A DNA stretch of 10,591 nt from assembly GCA_009923895.1 (NCBI GenBank), contig RFSP01000043.1, forward strand, positions 1 to 10,591. The letters run 5' to 3'. Each line of letters begins with the position of its first letter. The stretch's first letter is position 1. This DNA comes from Betaproteobacteria bacterium. GTDB taxonomy: Bacteria; Pseudomonadota; Gammaproteobacteria; Burkholderiales; Burkholderiaceae_C. The position numbers and the translations under genes are program-made. Below are positions 1 through 6,808 of the stretch, in pieces. The notes under the pieces were generated by a model. It was given only the letters and a program-made list of their open reading frames with translations, did no database searches and was not told the DNA's origin.

Positions 1-167
1 CCAGCGCCATACAGAAAGCTGTTGCCCACAAAAAGCAGATTCGGCGCGGCGTGGGCGGTGGCCAGCATCAGCCAAGTCAGGCACCCCAACACCACCGCCG
101 CCCCATGCACAAGCCATCGCCTGCTGACGAATACGTTCCCCGATTTGGCGCTTGTCATGCCGACCAT
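1..167 (-). CDS. Secreted SGNH/GDSL-hydrolase-like protein, 5' part only
   Basis: Only the first 55 codons are in the window; the gene runs off the left edge. The translation starts MVGMTSAKS and has a clear Sec signal peptide: an arginine pair near residue 16, a hydrophobic stretch around residues 23-38, and an AHA-A cleavage site near residue 41. The mature part begins PNLLFVGNSFLYGAG. A beta-strand followed by G-N-S-F is the block I form (nucleophile Ser) seen in SGNH-hydrolase/DUF4886-like proteins, so an exported esterase-like enzyme is likely, but the rest of the catalytic set cannot be seen. ATG at 167 is preferred because AAGAAG lies 7 bases upstream; ATG at 158 is an in-frame alternative. 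The gene diverges from the M20 gene across 69 bases. Confidence 0.6.
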   Translation of the reverse strand, partial: MVGMTSAKSGNVFVSRRWLVHGAAVVLGCLTWLMLATAHAAPNLLFVGNSFLYGA

Positions 168-226
168 TGTCGTACTTCTTCGCAAAGGCGGTAGGATGGT
201 CGGATCTCAATCGAATTTTGTTCTTT

Positions 227-230
227 GGAG
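227..230 (+). promoter_or_regulatory. Ribosome binding site deciding the M20 start
   Basis: GGAG sits 6 bases before ATG at 237. An in-frame TTG at 225 would place this site inside the coding region, so ATG 237 is taken as the start. Confidence 0.6.
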
Positions 231-236
231 CCCTGC

Positions 237-1424
237 ATGAACGCACGTCTCAAATGCTTCTGCCAATTGGCCGACTTGAGCGGATCCGCCGAGTGGATGA
301 CCCAAACCCGTCGGCAGATTCATCAACACCCCGAACTCTCGTTCAACGAGGAGCAAACGGCCGCCTTGGTGGCCCAAAATCTCCAGTCGTGGGGATGGCA
401 AGTGACCCAAGGCGTGGGAGGGCATGGTGTGGTGGGCACCATGACCTGCGGCAGCGGCACCAAAAGCATTGCCTTGCGCGCCGACATGGACGCCTTGCCC
501 ATTCAAGAAACCACCGGCAAGCCCTACGCCAGCCGCCATGACGGCGTCATGCATGCCTGCGGACACGACGGTCATACCGCCATCTTGCTGGGAGCGGCCC
601 AACACCTGGCCAAGACCCGGCAGTTCTCAGGGACGGTGCATTTGGTTTTTCAGCCGGCCGAAGAAGCCGGCAAAGGAAGCGGCGCCCAACGCATGATCGA
701 AGACGGTTTGTTTGAGCGCTTTCCGTGTGATGCCATCTTTGGGTTGCACAACACCCCGGGGTATCCGGCGGGGCATCTGGGATTTGGCAGCGGGGCCTTT
801 ATGTGCGCCTCAGACTCTGCACGCATCACCATCCGTGGGCGGGGGGGTCATGCTGCGCGGCCCCATCAGACGGTGGATCCGATTTTGATTGCGGGCAGCT
901 TGGTCATGGCACTGCAAAGCGTGGTGTCTCGCAACATTGATCCGCGATCGACCGCCATCGTGACCATTGGCGCGTTGCATGCCGGGTCGGCCTCCAACGT
1001 CATTCCCGACTCGGCCACCATGGCCTTGAGCATCCGCTCCTTTGATGCCGAGGTTCGCGACCGGCTGGAGGCCCGCATCAAGGCGCTGGTGACCTCCCAC
1101 GTAGAAGGTTATGGGGGAACGGTGACCATCGACTACGAGCGTGGATACCCGGTGGTGGTGAATTCCGAAGCAGAAACCGAATTTGCCCGTCAGGTCGCCG
1201 AAGAGTTGGTGGGGCCGCAAAAGGTCATCGCACCGTTCCCGCCCGTGACCGGCAGTGAGGACTTTGCCTATTACCTGCAAAAGAAGCCCGGGTGTTTCTT
1301 GCGTCTGGGCAATGGCGAAGGCGGCGCCATGCTGCACAACCCCAACTACGACTTCAACGACGAGGTGTTGACCGTGGGCGCGGCCTATTGGACGCGCCTG
1401 GTGGAGCGCTATTTGGAGGCTTGA
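237..1424 (+). CDS. M20D-family metallo-amidohydrolase (hippurate / N-acyl-amino-acid hydrolase type)
   Basis: The 395-residue length is normal for the family. It hydrolyses an amide bond of an N-acyl or N-aroyl amino acid in the cytoplasm (no signal peptide), releasing the acid and the amino acid; the exact substrate cannot be read from sequence. Visible motifs are RADMDALPI (81-89), MHACGHDGHT (105-114) with likely metal ligands Cys108 and His110, QPAEEAGKGSG (139-149) with the Glu pair 142/143, FGLHN around His171, the lid-domain motif GRGGHAARPH (201-210), SEDF near 340 and LHNPNYDFND near 366-375 with the C-terminal His ligand. The Cys-Gly-His motif separates M20D from other M20 peptidases. 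The start at ATG 237 is supported by GGAG. The gene stands alone and converges on the cytochrome c gene. HipO, AmhX and ILR1-like enzymes share this architecture, so no gene symbol is given. Confidence 0.93.
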   Translation: MNARLKCFCQLADLSGSAEWMTQTRRQIHQHPELSFNEEQTAALVAQNLQSWGWQVTQGVGGHGVVGTMTCGSGTKSIALRADMDALPIQETTGKPYASRHDGVMHACGHDGHTAILLGAAQHLAKTRQFSGTVHLVFQPAEEAGKGSGAQRMIEDGLFERFPCDAIFGLHNTPGYPAGHLGFGSGAFMCASDSARITIRGRGGHAARPHQTVDPILIAGSLVMALQSVVSRNIDPRSTAIVTIGALHAGSASNVIPDSATMALSIRSFDAEVRDRLEARIKALVTSHVEGYGGTVTIDYERGYPVVVNSEAETEFARQVAEELVGPQKVIAPFPPVTGSEDFAYYLQKKPGCFLRLGNGEGGAMLHNPNYDFNDEVLTVGAAYWTRLVERYLEA

Positions 1425-1450
1425 TTTGCAGGCCTGAAGAAGGGCCCAAA

Positions 1451-1489
1451 CAACAACGGGGCGCCACCCTGAGGGTGCTCCCCGTGTTG
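1451..1489 (-). terminator. Intergenic hairpin, probable terminator of the cytochrome c gene
   Basis: A stem ACGGGG/CCCCGT (1456-1461 with 1480-1485) encloses an inner stem CACCC-TGA-GGGTG. With one bulged A the outer stem extends to CAACA/TGTTG. On the minus strand the stem is followed by TGTTGTTTGG, a U-rich tail that fits termination of the cytochrome c transcript. On the plus strand the tail is not U-rich, so termination of the M20 transcript is less certain. It lies between two convergent stop codons, where a shared terminator is expected. Confidence 0.5.
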
Positions 1490-1508
1490 AGGTCAGGTTG
1501 AACGCGTC

Positions 1509-1808
1509 TTACTTGACGGTCAAGATCCACTTCACAAGCTGTTCAGCTTCAGCAGGAGTGACAGCGTTGGCAGGCATGGGCACGGGGCCCCACACGCCGG
1601 AGCCGCCCTTGATGACCTTCTCAGCCAGCTTCTTGGCGGCGTCTTTGTCCTTGGCGTATTTGGCAGCCACTTCCTTGTAGGCCGGTCCGACCACCTTCTT
1701 ATCGACAGCATGGCAGGTCATGCAGTTCTTCTTTTGCGCCAGTTCGGCACTGGCGAAGGAAGCGCTGGCAACCATGGACAACAAAGCAGCAATGAGGATT
1801 TTGTTCAT
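1509..1808 (-). CDS. Small periplasmic class I cytochrome c (c-551/c8-like)
   Basis: A 99-residue precursor begins MNKILIAALL and has a Sec signal peptide, with cleavage expected after SFASA (residue 21), leaving about 78 residues. The mature protein has one haem-binding motif, CMTCH (29-33), giving covalent c-type haem with His33 as axial ligand. VPMPAN places Met78 as the likely second ligand. KKVVGPAYKEVAAKY after the haem site and a C-terminal helix (EQLVKWILTVK) are typical of the c-551/c8 electron shuttles of 80-100 residues. Its role is electron transfer in the periplasm; the partner is not shown by its neighbours. The reading frame is open upstream to 1895, but the signal peptide fixes the start at ATG 1808. 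No strong Shine-Dalgarno is seen. The gap of 73 bases to the HTTM-like gene carries a possible promoter, so it may be transcribed separately. Confidence 0.93.
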   Translation of the reverse strand: MNKILIAALLSMVASASFASAELAQKKNCMTCHAVDKKVVGPAYKEVAAKYAKDKDAAKKLAEKVIKGGSGVWGPVPMPANAVTPAEAEQLVKWILTVK

Positions 1809-1847
1809 GATGATGAGTGGGTTGGAAAAATGGTGAGAAAACCCTGA

Positions 1848-1853
1848 ATCATA
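1848..1853 (-). promoter_or_regulatory. Possible -10 box for the cytochrome c gene
   Basis: Read on the minus strand the sequence is TATGAT, a 5/6 match to the sigma-70 -10 box, about 40 bases before the start codon. The matching -35 position is poor (TGTGCA, 18 bases upstream). This is only a candidate. Confidence 0.3.
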
Positions 1854-1881
1854 ATCCGCCCGCCGGCATTGTGCACAGCCC

Positions 1882-2670
1882 TCATGAAGCGGCATACAAA
1901 ATGGCTGGAAAGGTGGCCACCCAGGCCCAGAAAAATCGGTTCAGGCCAAAGAAATAGAACACCAGGAAGTGAAACACCGCCGCCACGGCACAAAAAACGG
2001 CGGCGAGCCTGGCATCTAGCAATGCCAGAGGGAAACTGCCTTCCCACAACGTGAAAGACCAGGCGCACAGCTTCGCCACGGCGGGCCGGCGAAACACGCT
2101 GTCCGCAGCCAAGGGCCCGTACACGCCTGTGTCCAAGAAGGCCGGCAGGGCCGCCCCGCTTCGCCATTCCTGTCGCATGAGCTTGACCCACCCCGACACG
2201 AAATAAGAGGTGACCGACTGCAGCGTGACATACCAAAGTCCCACGCGCCACCCGTGGACCATGTCAGTCCACGCCCCCACGGCGTGAGCCAACAACAGCC
2301 CGGTAAGCGCCACCAAGGTCATAAAGTCGCTGCCGCCATTGAAGGCACCGCGCCAGCGAAAAAGCAGCAGCACGCCCATGACAAAGAGGGCCACAGCACC
2401 CCAAGACGGCAAAAGGCCAGCCATCATAAAAACCGCCAAGCCTCCTCGAACGGCCAAAAATGCGGCATAGGCTTTCGGTGCAAAGAGGCGATCCAGCATC
2501 CACAGCCACACCCTGGGTTGAGTGGGCACCTCGGTGCGTTGGATCGACCAGTCGCTGACCTGGTCAAGGTGCCGAATCCTCCACATCTCCCAGGTTTGGA
2601 GAAGCAGGCTCCAACCCAGCAGCAGCTCGAAGAGTCGAACGGCGGAGTCCAGCGTCATGCTCACCGTCAT
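1882..2670 (-). CDS. HTTM-like (vitamin K carboxylase-like) polytopic membrane protein
   Basis: A 262-residue, highly hydrophobic protein with roughly six to eight membrane segments (about 10-27, 68-88, 92-105, 115-133, 143-163, 203-240, 244-260). Its style recalls HTTM domain proteins, which share the membrane fold of vitamin K-dependent gamma-carboxylase: FNGGSDFM (110-117) after a helix, SYFVSGWVKL (155-164) followed by WRSGAAL (169-175), and a C-terminal FHFLVFYFFGLNRFF (233-247). It lacks any soluble C-terminal domain, so it is an HTTM-only form whose activity is unknown. The start ATG 2670 overlaps the stop of the upstream gene (ATGA), which implies coupled translation with the small membrane protein. 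The family call rests on motif resemblance and topology, not on a search. Confidence 0.6.
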   Translation of the reverse strand: MTVSMTLDSAVRLFELLLGWSLLLQTWEMWRIRHLDQVSDWSIQRTEVPTQPRVWLWMLDRLFAPKAYAAFLAVRGGLAVFMMAGLLPSWGAVALFVMGVLLLFRWRGAFNGGSDFMTLVALTGLLLAHAVGAWTDMVHGWRVGLWYVTLQSVTSYFVSGWVKLMRQEWRSGAALPAFLDTGVYGPLAADSVFRRPAVAKLCAWSFTLWEGSFPLALLDARLAAVFCAVAAVFHFLVFYFFGLNRFFWAWVATFPAILYAAS

Positions 2671-3155
2671 CGCGCCAAGACCGGCGACTGCAACATGATG
2701 TGCACCGTCTCGGTCGGGGTGGGCTCAAGCCTGAGCTCGAATTGGTAGGCTTGCACGTGAGGGGCGAGCGATTGTTGAGCCCATCGGCTCACCAGCCGGT
2801 AGCTCACACAATGGGTCAAATCGCCTCCTTCAGGCAACTCGTTGATGTCGTAGGCCAAGTGGTCCACCAAATTCTGATGGTTGAGTGCCAGGTTCACGCG
2901 CGCGTTGTGAAACAAGTGCCAAAGTTTTCGCCCATGCCTGGGGTAGAGCAATTGCCAGTCGGTCCAGGAACCGTCCGGCAAACGACCTTTGACATAAAGG
3001 CGCGGCGGGCGCCCCACCGAGTGATAAAACTTCCAGTTGGGAAAGAAGGCCCGCAAAAAGAACCACCACGGCCCTTTGAGCTCTCGGGTGCGGCTGCGCA
3101 TGGCCCACACCAACAAGGCCAGATACGCCACAAAAAGCAGGAGGGTCCAGCTCAT
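2667..3155 (-). CDS. Single-helix membrane protein of unknown function, partner of the HTTM-like protein
   Basis: I do not recognise this family with certainty. The 162-residue protein starts MSWTLLLF, has one N-terminal membrane helix (about 3-19) followed by MRSRTR, a positive stop-transfer flank that suggests a cytoplasmic body. The remainder is rich in Trp, His and Tyr: GPWWFFLRAFFPNWKFYH (28-45), LYVKGRLPDGSWTDWQLLYPR (53-73) and a helix containing FHNARVNLALNHQNLVDHL (82-100). The open frame extends upstream to 3245, but that would overlap the dehydratase gene by 71 bases; ATG 3155 leaves a 19-base gap and puts the membrane helix at the N-terminus. The SD is weak (GAGAG about 14 bases upstream). 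The stop overlaps the HTTM-like start, so the two products are probably made in step and may form a membrane complex. Confidence 0.75.
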   Translation of the reverse strand: MSWTLLLFVAYLALLVWAMRSRTRELKGPWWFFLRAFFPNWKFYHSVGRPPRLYVKGRLPDGSWTDWQLLYPRHGRKLWHLFHNARVNLALNHQNLVDHLAYDINELPEGGDLTHCVSYRLVSRWAQQSLAPHVQAYQFELRLEPTPTETVHIMLQSPVLAR

Positions 3156-3174
3156 GTCCGCATGGCGTCGGCTC

Positions 3175-4011
3175 TCAACGCAAAGTCGCCAGCGCTGACA
3201 TGGCCAGCTCTTGAGAAGGACCGCGAGCCCACAAAGCCATCTCACCGTCGTTCAGCCAGCGGCCCTCGACTCGGAATTTCCGTCCCGCAAACAAGGGGTT
3301 CACGCCTCTAAACTCAAAACGAGACAAGGGGCGCCCTCCTTTGTCTTGGGCCAACTGCTGCAGCAGCGTGGCCGTCAGCGGCCCATGCACCACCAAGTCG
3401 GGGTACCCCTCTTCATGGCGCGCGTAATCTTGGTCGTAATGGATGCGATGCCCATTGAACGTGAGTGCCGAGTAACGAAACAACAGGGTGCTGTCTGGCA
3501 TGACCTCTAGGCCCCACTGCGCTTGCTCTGGGTGCGGCTCTGGCAACGTCGCCACCGCACTGGGAGGCGGCGCCTCTCGGTACACGATGTCTTGCTCTTC
3601 TTCGATGCACACCACGCCGTCGCAGCTTGTGGTGTGTGACACCGTGACGAACCACAACAGTCCCCGTTTGCCGGTTTTGTTTTCGACCTTGTGAATGCGG
3701 CTCACCCGATGGGCCATGGCATCCACCGGCACATCTGCCAGGTAGCGAATGCGACTGCCCGCCCACATCCGACGCGGCAATTCAATGGGAGGCAAAAAGC
3801 CACCGCGCTTGGGATGACCGTCGGGCCCCAGCCCGCGACGAGCGACCACCGGATTGAAGAACATCCAATGCCAGCCTGCGGGCAAGGGGTCGCCCGGCTG
3901 AGGCGAGGTTTCTAGATCGAGGGTGGCGGCCATGGCGTTGACCATGGAAGGCAGGATGCGCTCCTCATAACGCTCCTCGCGCCCCACCCAGCTTTCGTAA
4001 GGACTGCTCAT
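3175..4011 (-). CDS. FAS1/HTD2-type MaoC-like acyl-CoA dehydratase (mesaconyl-C4-CoA hydratase-like)
   Basis: A 278-residue double-hotdog protein. The N-terminal half carries LGPDGHPKRGGFLPPIELPRRMWAG as a continuous block (61-85), a signature I know from HTD2-like and mesaconyl-C4-CoA hydratase relatives. The C-terminal half has the hydratase-type motif FNGHRIHYDQDYA (185-197) followed by VVHGPL (207-212), where the Asn/His/Asp residues are expected to act on the acyl thioester. The likely reaction is reversible hydration/dehydration of a 2-enoyl- or branched dicarboxyl-CoA in the cytoplasm; the substrate is not determinable. Start choice: ATG 4011 gives MSSPYESWVGREE, the usual N-terminus of this family. 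ATG 4038 and ATG 4050 are in frame but add a non-conserved leader. It heads a cluster with two membrane proteins, an unusual setting for this enzyme. Confidence 0.8.
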   Translation of the reverse strand: MSSPYESWVGREERYEERILPSMVNAMAATLDLETSPQPGDPLPAGWHWMFFNPVVARRGLGPDGHPKRGGFLPPIELPRRMWAGSRIRYLADVPVDAMAHRVSRIHKVENKTGKRGLLWFVTVSHTTSCDGVVCIEEEQDIVYREAPPPSAVATLPEPHPEQAQWGLEVMPDSTLLFRYSALTFNGHRIHYDQDYARHEEGYPDLVVHGPLTATLLQQLAQDKGGRPLSRFEFRGVNPLFAGRKFRVEGRWLNDGEMALWARGPSQELAMSALATLR

Positions 4012-4020
4012 GGCCCGCGT

Positions 4021-4043
4021 GCCGCTGAACGGCGGCATCCTCC
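4021..4043 (-). promoter_or_regulatory. GGAGG plus hairpin ahead of the dehydratase start
   Basis: On the minus strand GGAGG (4039-4043) is followed by a small stem GCCGC/GCGGC (4032-4036 with 4021-4025, loop of 6) and then ATG 4011. GGAGG directly abuts ATG 4038, too close to serve it, and is 27 bases from ATG 4011 unless the hairpin shortens the distance to about 11. Its role is inferred. Confidence 0.22.
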
Positions 4044-4064
4044 AGATCATTGTCTAAAGAATGC

Positions 4065-4070
4065 ATTATC
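4065..4070 (-). promoter_or_regulatory. Possible -10 box for the dehydratase/HTTM cluster
   Basis: Read on the minus strand it is GATAAT, a 5/6 match to TATAAT, in the only sizeable gap between the phosphodiesterase and dehydratase genes. No good -35 lies 16-18 bases upstream. A transcript starting about 7 bases downstream would leave about 47 bases before ATG 4011. Confidence 0.3.
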
Positions 4071-4072
4071 CA

Positions 4073-4118
4073 GGGGAAGAAGTCGACTCCATGTCTTCCC
4101 TCCCCTTTGCCGTGGGGA
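4073..4118 (-). terminator. Inverted repeats after the transporter operon, weak terminator candidate
   Basis: Two inverted repeats follow the phosphodiesterase stop in the minus-strand direction: TCCCC/GGGGA (4101-4118, loop of 8) and GGGAAGA/TCTTCCC (4074-4080 with 4094-4100, 13-base loop containing the palindrome AGTCGACT). Neither is followed by a T-run, so a Rho-independent terminator is not proven and partial read-through into the dehydratase cluster is possible. Confidence 0.25.
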
Positions 4119-4126
4119 CAAAGCCC

Positions 4127-4951
4127 TCAGTCGATCAGCGCACCGCCCATGTGAAACGGATAAGGCCCCTCAAACGCTCCCACAGGGCGGGTGTGGCTGA
4201 TCAGGCCGGTACCGGGTTGCCATGCATGAATGCGAAATCCGCCGGGCTCCAGGTTCCACTGCGACGCCGCATCTGGGTGCAAATCAAGCACCACCTGGTG
4301 GGCCGGTGCCGGGCAGGTAGAGGCCAAGGTGCCGGCAAACCTCACGTCAATGGCACGGTGCAAATGGCCGCAAATCACACGCTCGACATTGGGGTGCCTG
4401 GATACCAGCTGCGCCAACTCATCACCCCCCGAAAGCAGCCCGATCTTGTCCATGTGGCCAATGAGCGTGGTGAACGGCGGGTGATGCATGGCAATCACCA
4501 CAGGGCGGTCACGCGCAGCCTCCAAGGCTTCTTCCAGCCATTGCAAACGCGTTTCGCACAACGTGCCATGGCTTTGCCGCGGAGTGGTGGTGTCCAGCGC
4601 AATGAGCTGCAAATCCCCCACCGGCACGCTGTACTGCAAGGCGCCTTGCGTACCCAAATACCCGTGGTCGGGGAATGACAATCGCATTTGCGCAGGGTCG
4701 TCATGGTTGCCAGCCAGGAGGTACACCGGGCAAGTGAGCGGTGCCAGCAGCTCGCGCAGGTGAGCGTACTCTTCAGGCCGACCAAAGTCGGTGAGATCGC
4801 CCGTGAGCACCACGGCCGTAGGAGGCTGTGGGCAAGACTGCACGGTCTCGATGGCACGCTGCAAGTAGGGCGCGGTGTGGAGGCGCCCGTAGGCCAAGCG
4901 TCCGGGCTCGCGAATGTGCAGATCGGTGATTTGATACAAAAACGTGGTCAT
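4127..4951 (-). CDS. GpdQ/CpdA-type binuclear metallophosphodiesterase
   Basis: A 274-residue cytoplasmic protein with the complete class III phosphodiesterase/calcineurin-like metal set: TDLHI (Asp10, His12), GDLTD (51-55), GNHDD (81-85), MHHPPF (155-160, His156) and CGHLHR (194-199, His196/His198). These residues bind two metal ions that hydrolyse phosphodiesters. GRPEEY (58-63) shortly before GNHDD and the overall length resemble the glycerophosphodiesterase GpdQ at least as much as the cAMP phosphodiesterase CpdA. The start at ATG 4951 overlaps the ABC ATPase stop (ATGA), so translation is coupled to the importer; ATG 4966 would add MRRNL and a longer overlap. The position as last gene of the transporter operon suggests that it cleaves the imported compound, for example glycerophosphodiesters. 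Substrate specificity is inferred from context. Confidence 0.88.
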   Translation of the reverse strand: MTTFLYQITDLHIREPGRLAYGRLHTAPYLQRAIETVQSCPQPPTAVVLTGDLTDFGRPEEYAHLRELLAPLTCPVYLLAGNHDDPAQMRLSFPDHGYLGTQGALQYSVPVGDLQLIALDTTTPRQSHGTLCETRLQWLEEALEAARDRPVVIAMHHPPFTTLIGHMDKIGLLSGGDELAQLVSRHPNVERVICGHLHRAIDVRFAGTLASTCPAPAHQVVLDLHPDAASQWNLEPGGFRIHAWQPGTGLISHTRPVGAFEGPYPFHMGGALID

Positions 4952-6030
4952 GAGGTTTCTTCGCAAGCCATGATTGCTGCAGGGTCCAACGCCAGGGCCA
5001 CCTGTTCACCCACCTGAAACGCGCAATCACGGGGCAGGTCCAGCAACAAGATCGTGCCCTCCGTGGTGCTCAATTGCAACTGGGTGCGGTCTCCCAAAAA
5101 AGTGCGGTGCAACACACGGGCTTGCCCGAGGTGTTGTGTTTGAGCGTTCAAGGCGAAAACTTGCAGATCTTCGGGGCGGACCAACACTTGGGCGTGGGTG
5201 GCACGCGTGGTGGCGAGCTCCGGTCGCGTGTAGGGCACCCACATGCCACCCAAGCTCACGCCGGGCTGACCTTGCGGGTTGCGGGTGAGAGGCAAGCGAT
5301 TAACACGGCCCAAAAACGTGGCCACGAAGGCATGGGTGGGCGAGCGGTACAGCGTTTCTGCCGAGCCCACCTGCACGACTTGGCCCGCTTGCATGACCGC
5401 CAGTCGGTCGGCAATGGCCATGGCCTCTTGTTGGTCGTGTGTGACGTGGATGGCGGTGATGGACAGGCGTCGCAGCAGATCGGCCAACTCATCACGCAAG
5501 GATTCTTTGAGCTTGGCATCCAATGCTGTCAATGGCTCGTCCAAGAGCAAGACCTTGGGGCGCACCGCGATGGCCCGGGCCAAGGCCACACGCTGCCGCT
5601 GTCCGCCAGAGAGCTCGCGGGGACGCTTGTGCTCCATCCCATTGAGGCGCACCAAGTCCACCAGTTCGCCGACCCGCCGGCGAATTTCCTCGGGCGCCAC
5701 CCCCCGGATGCGCAGGCCGTAACCGATGTTGGACTCCACGCTCATTTGAGGAAACAGCGCGTAATGCTGAAACACCATGCCGATCTCTCGGCGTTCCACA
5801 CTCAGGCCCGTGACCTCTTGCTCACCAAACAAGATGGAGGACCCAGGATCTGGCACCTCCAACCCCGCCACCAATCGCAACAGTGTGGTCTTGCCACAGC
5901 CAGAGGGCCCGAGCAAAGCCATGACCTCGCCGGGCTCGATATCCAAGTCGGTGCTCAGCAGCCCTCGGGTGCCGTCAGGGTAGGTTTTGGCGCATGCGCG
6001 GATGCGCACAGCGGTAGCGTCATGAGGCAT
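4948..6030 (-). CDS. ABC importer ATPase (PotA/FbpC-like, with TOBE domain)
   Basis: A 360-residue protein. The nucleotide-binding domain has Walker A GPSGCGKT (41-48), Q-loop Gln88 in MVFQHY, signature LSGGQ (140-144), Walker B VLLLDEP (160-166), a D-loop (LTALDAK) and H-loop His198 in HVTHD. The C-terminal 110-120 residues, including VLVRPEDLQV, form a TOBE-type regulatory domain typical of importers for spermidine/putrescine, iron, molybdate or 2-aminoethylphosphonate. It energises the two permeases from the cytoplasmic face. The open frame extends upstream to 6141, but that part is a Trp/Cys-rich shadow of the permease gene; ATG 6030 gives the proper N-terminus (MPHDATAVRIRACAKTYPDG) and an 11-base overlap with the permease gene. 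Its stop overlaps the phosphodiesterase start. Confidence 0.96.
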   Translation of the reverse strand: MPHDATAVRIRACAKTYPDGTRGLLSTDLDIEPGEVMALLGPSGCGKTTLLRLVAGLEVPDPGSSILFGEQEVTGLSVERREIGMVFQHYALFPQMSVESNIGYGLRIRGVAPEEIRRRVGELVDLVRLNGMEHKRPRELSGGQRQRVALARAIAVRPKVLLLDEPLTALDAKLKESLRDELADLLRRLSITAIHVTHDQQEAMAIADRLAVMQAGQVVQVGSAETLYRSPTHAFVATFLGRVNRLPLTRNPQGQPGVSLGGMWVPYTRPELATTRATHAQVLVRPEDLQVFALNAQTQHLGQARVLHRTFLGDRTQLQLSTTEGTILLLDLPRDCAFQVGEQVALALDPAAIMACEETS

Positions 6031-6805
6031 ATCGTTTCTCAGTGACAGTGGCGACAAACTGCAGCAGCCACAACATGGGCAGCACCACCACCAAAAATAC
6101 CAAGGTGTAGGCCGAACCCACTTCGATGCGCATGGAGGCATAGCTGTCGGCCAGGCCCACGGGCAAGGTGCGAGTCAAAGGCGTGTGCAGCATCCAGGTG
6201 AGATTGAACTCACCAATCGACAAAGTGAACACCATGAGGCTGCCACTCACGATGGCTGGAACGACCGCAGGGACCAAAATCCCCATGAATCGCTGGCCAA
6301 ACCGCGCCCCCAGGGTGGCGGCAGCTTCTTCCAGCGCCACCAGTTCGTGACGACGAAAGGAAGCGGCCACGGTCCTCACCATGAAGGGCAGGGTGAAGAC
6401 CATGTGCCCGACCAACACAAAGTAAAAACTTTGGCGAAAGCCACGCAGCTGTCCATAGGCCAGAATCAAAGCGAGCGCCGTGGCCAGCCCCGGCACGGCC
6501 ACAGGCAAGGTCAACAGCTCCTCAAACCACGCCGTCCAGCGCTGACGGGAGCGGGCCAAGGCATAAGCCGCTGGCACACCCATGACGATGTTTCCCACCA
6601 CGGCTGAGGCCGCAATGAGGATGGAGGCGAAGACGGTGTTGCCATAGCCGTCCCACACCTCCAGCAGCCACCGTGTGGTGAAACCGCTGCGCCAACCCGT
6701 GCTGTAGTTGTTGACCAGCCCCGCGGACACCGACAGCAGGATCGGACCGATCATGAACACGGTCAGCAACAAGGTCAGCACCAGCAAGATGGGCGAGCGC
6801 TTCAT
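6020..6805 (-). CDS. ABC importer permease, second subunit
   Basis: A 261-residue inner-membrane protein of the BPD_transp_1 type with about six helices (8-30, 57-83, 97-118, 127-148, 182-203, 232-253). The cytoplasmic EAA coupling loop is EEAAATLGARFGQRFMGILV (159-178), which contacts the ATPase. No periplasmic or extra domain is present. The start at ATG 6805 is 3 bases after the stop of the upstream permease gene, and its stop overlaps the ATPase start. Its pairing with a second, different permease shows a heterodimeric channel as in PotBC- or AEP-type systems. Substrate is not readable from the sequence. Confidence 0.94.
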   Translation of the reverse strand: MKRSPILLVLTLLLTVFMIGPILLSVSAGLVNNYSTGWRSGFTTRWLLEVWDGYGNTVFASILIAASAVVGNIVMGVPAAYALARSRQRWTAWFEELLTLPVAVPGLATALALILAYGQLRGFRQSFYFVLVGHMVFTLPFMVRTVAASFRRHELVALEEAAATLGARFGQRFMGILVPAVVPAIVSGSLMVFTLSIGEFNLTWMLHTPLTRTLPVGLADSYASMRIEVGSAYTLVFLVVVLPMLWLLQFVATVTEKRYAS

Positions 6806-6808
6806 TTC

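Noticed and set aside
225..236. TTG start for the M20 gene giving MEPC
   Set aside because: It would overlap the GGAG ribosome binding site that serves ATG 237.
2254..3311. Plus-strand open frames of 164 and 203 residues opposite the HTTM-like and small membrane protein genes
   Set aside because: Composition is that of antisense shadows, and the minus-strand genes have membrane helices and ATGA coupling.
5074..6045. 323-residue plus-strand open frame opposite the ABC ATPase
   Set aside because: It is antisense to a gene with all ABC motifs, has a His/Gln/Arg-rich composition typical of shadow frames, and lacks any domain.
6031..6141. N-terminal extension of the ABC ATPase with a Trp/Cys-rich stretch (WWWCCPCCGCC)
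   Set aside because: It looked like a possible metal-binding peptide, but it is the out-of-frame reading of the permease C-terminus; the ATPase start at 6030 is standard.
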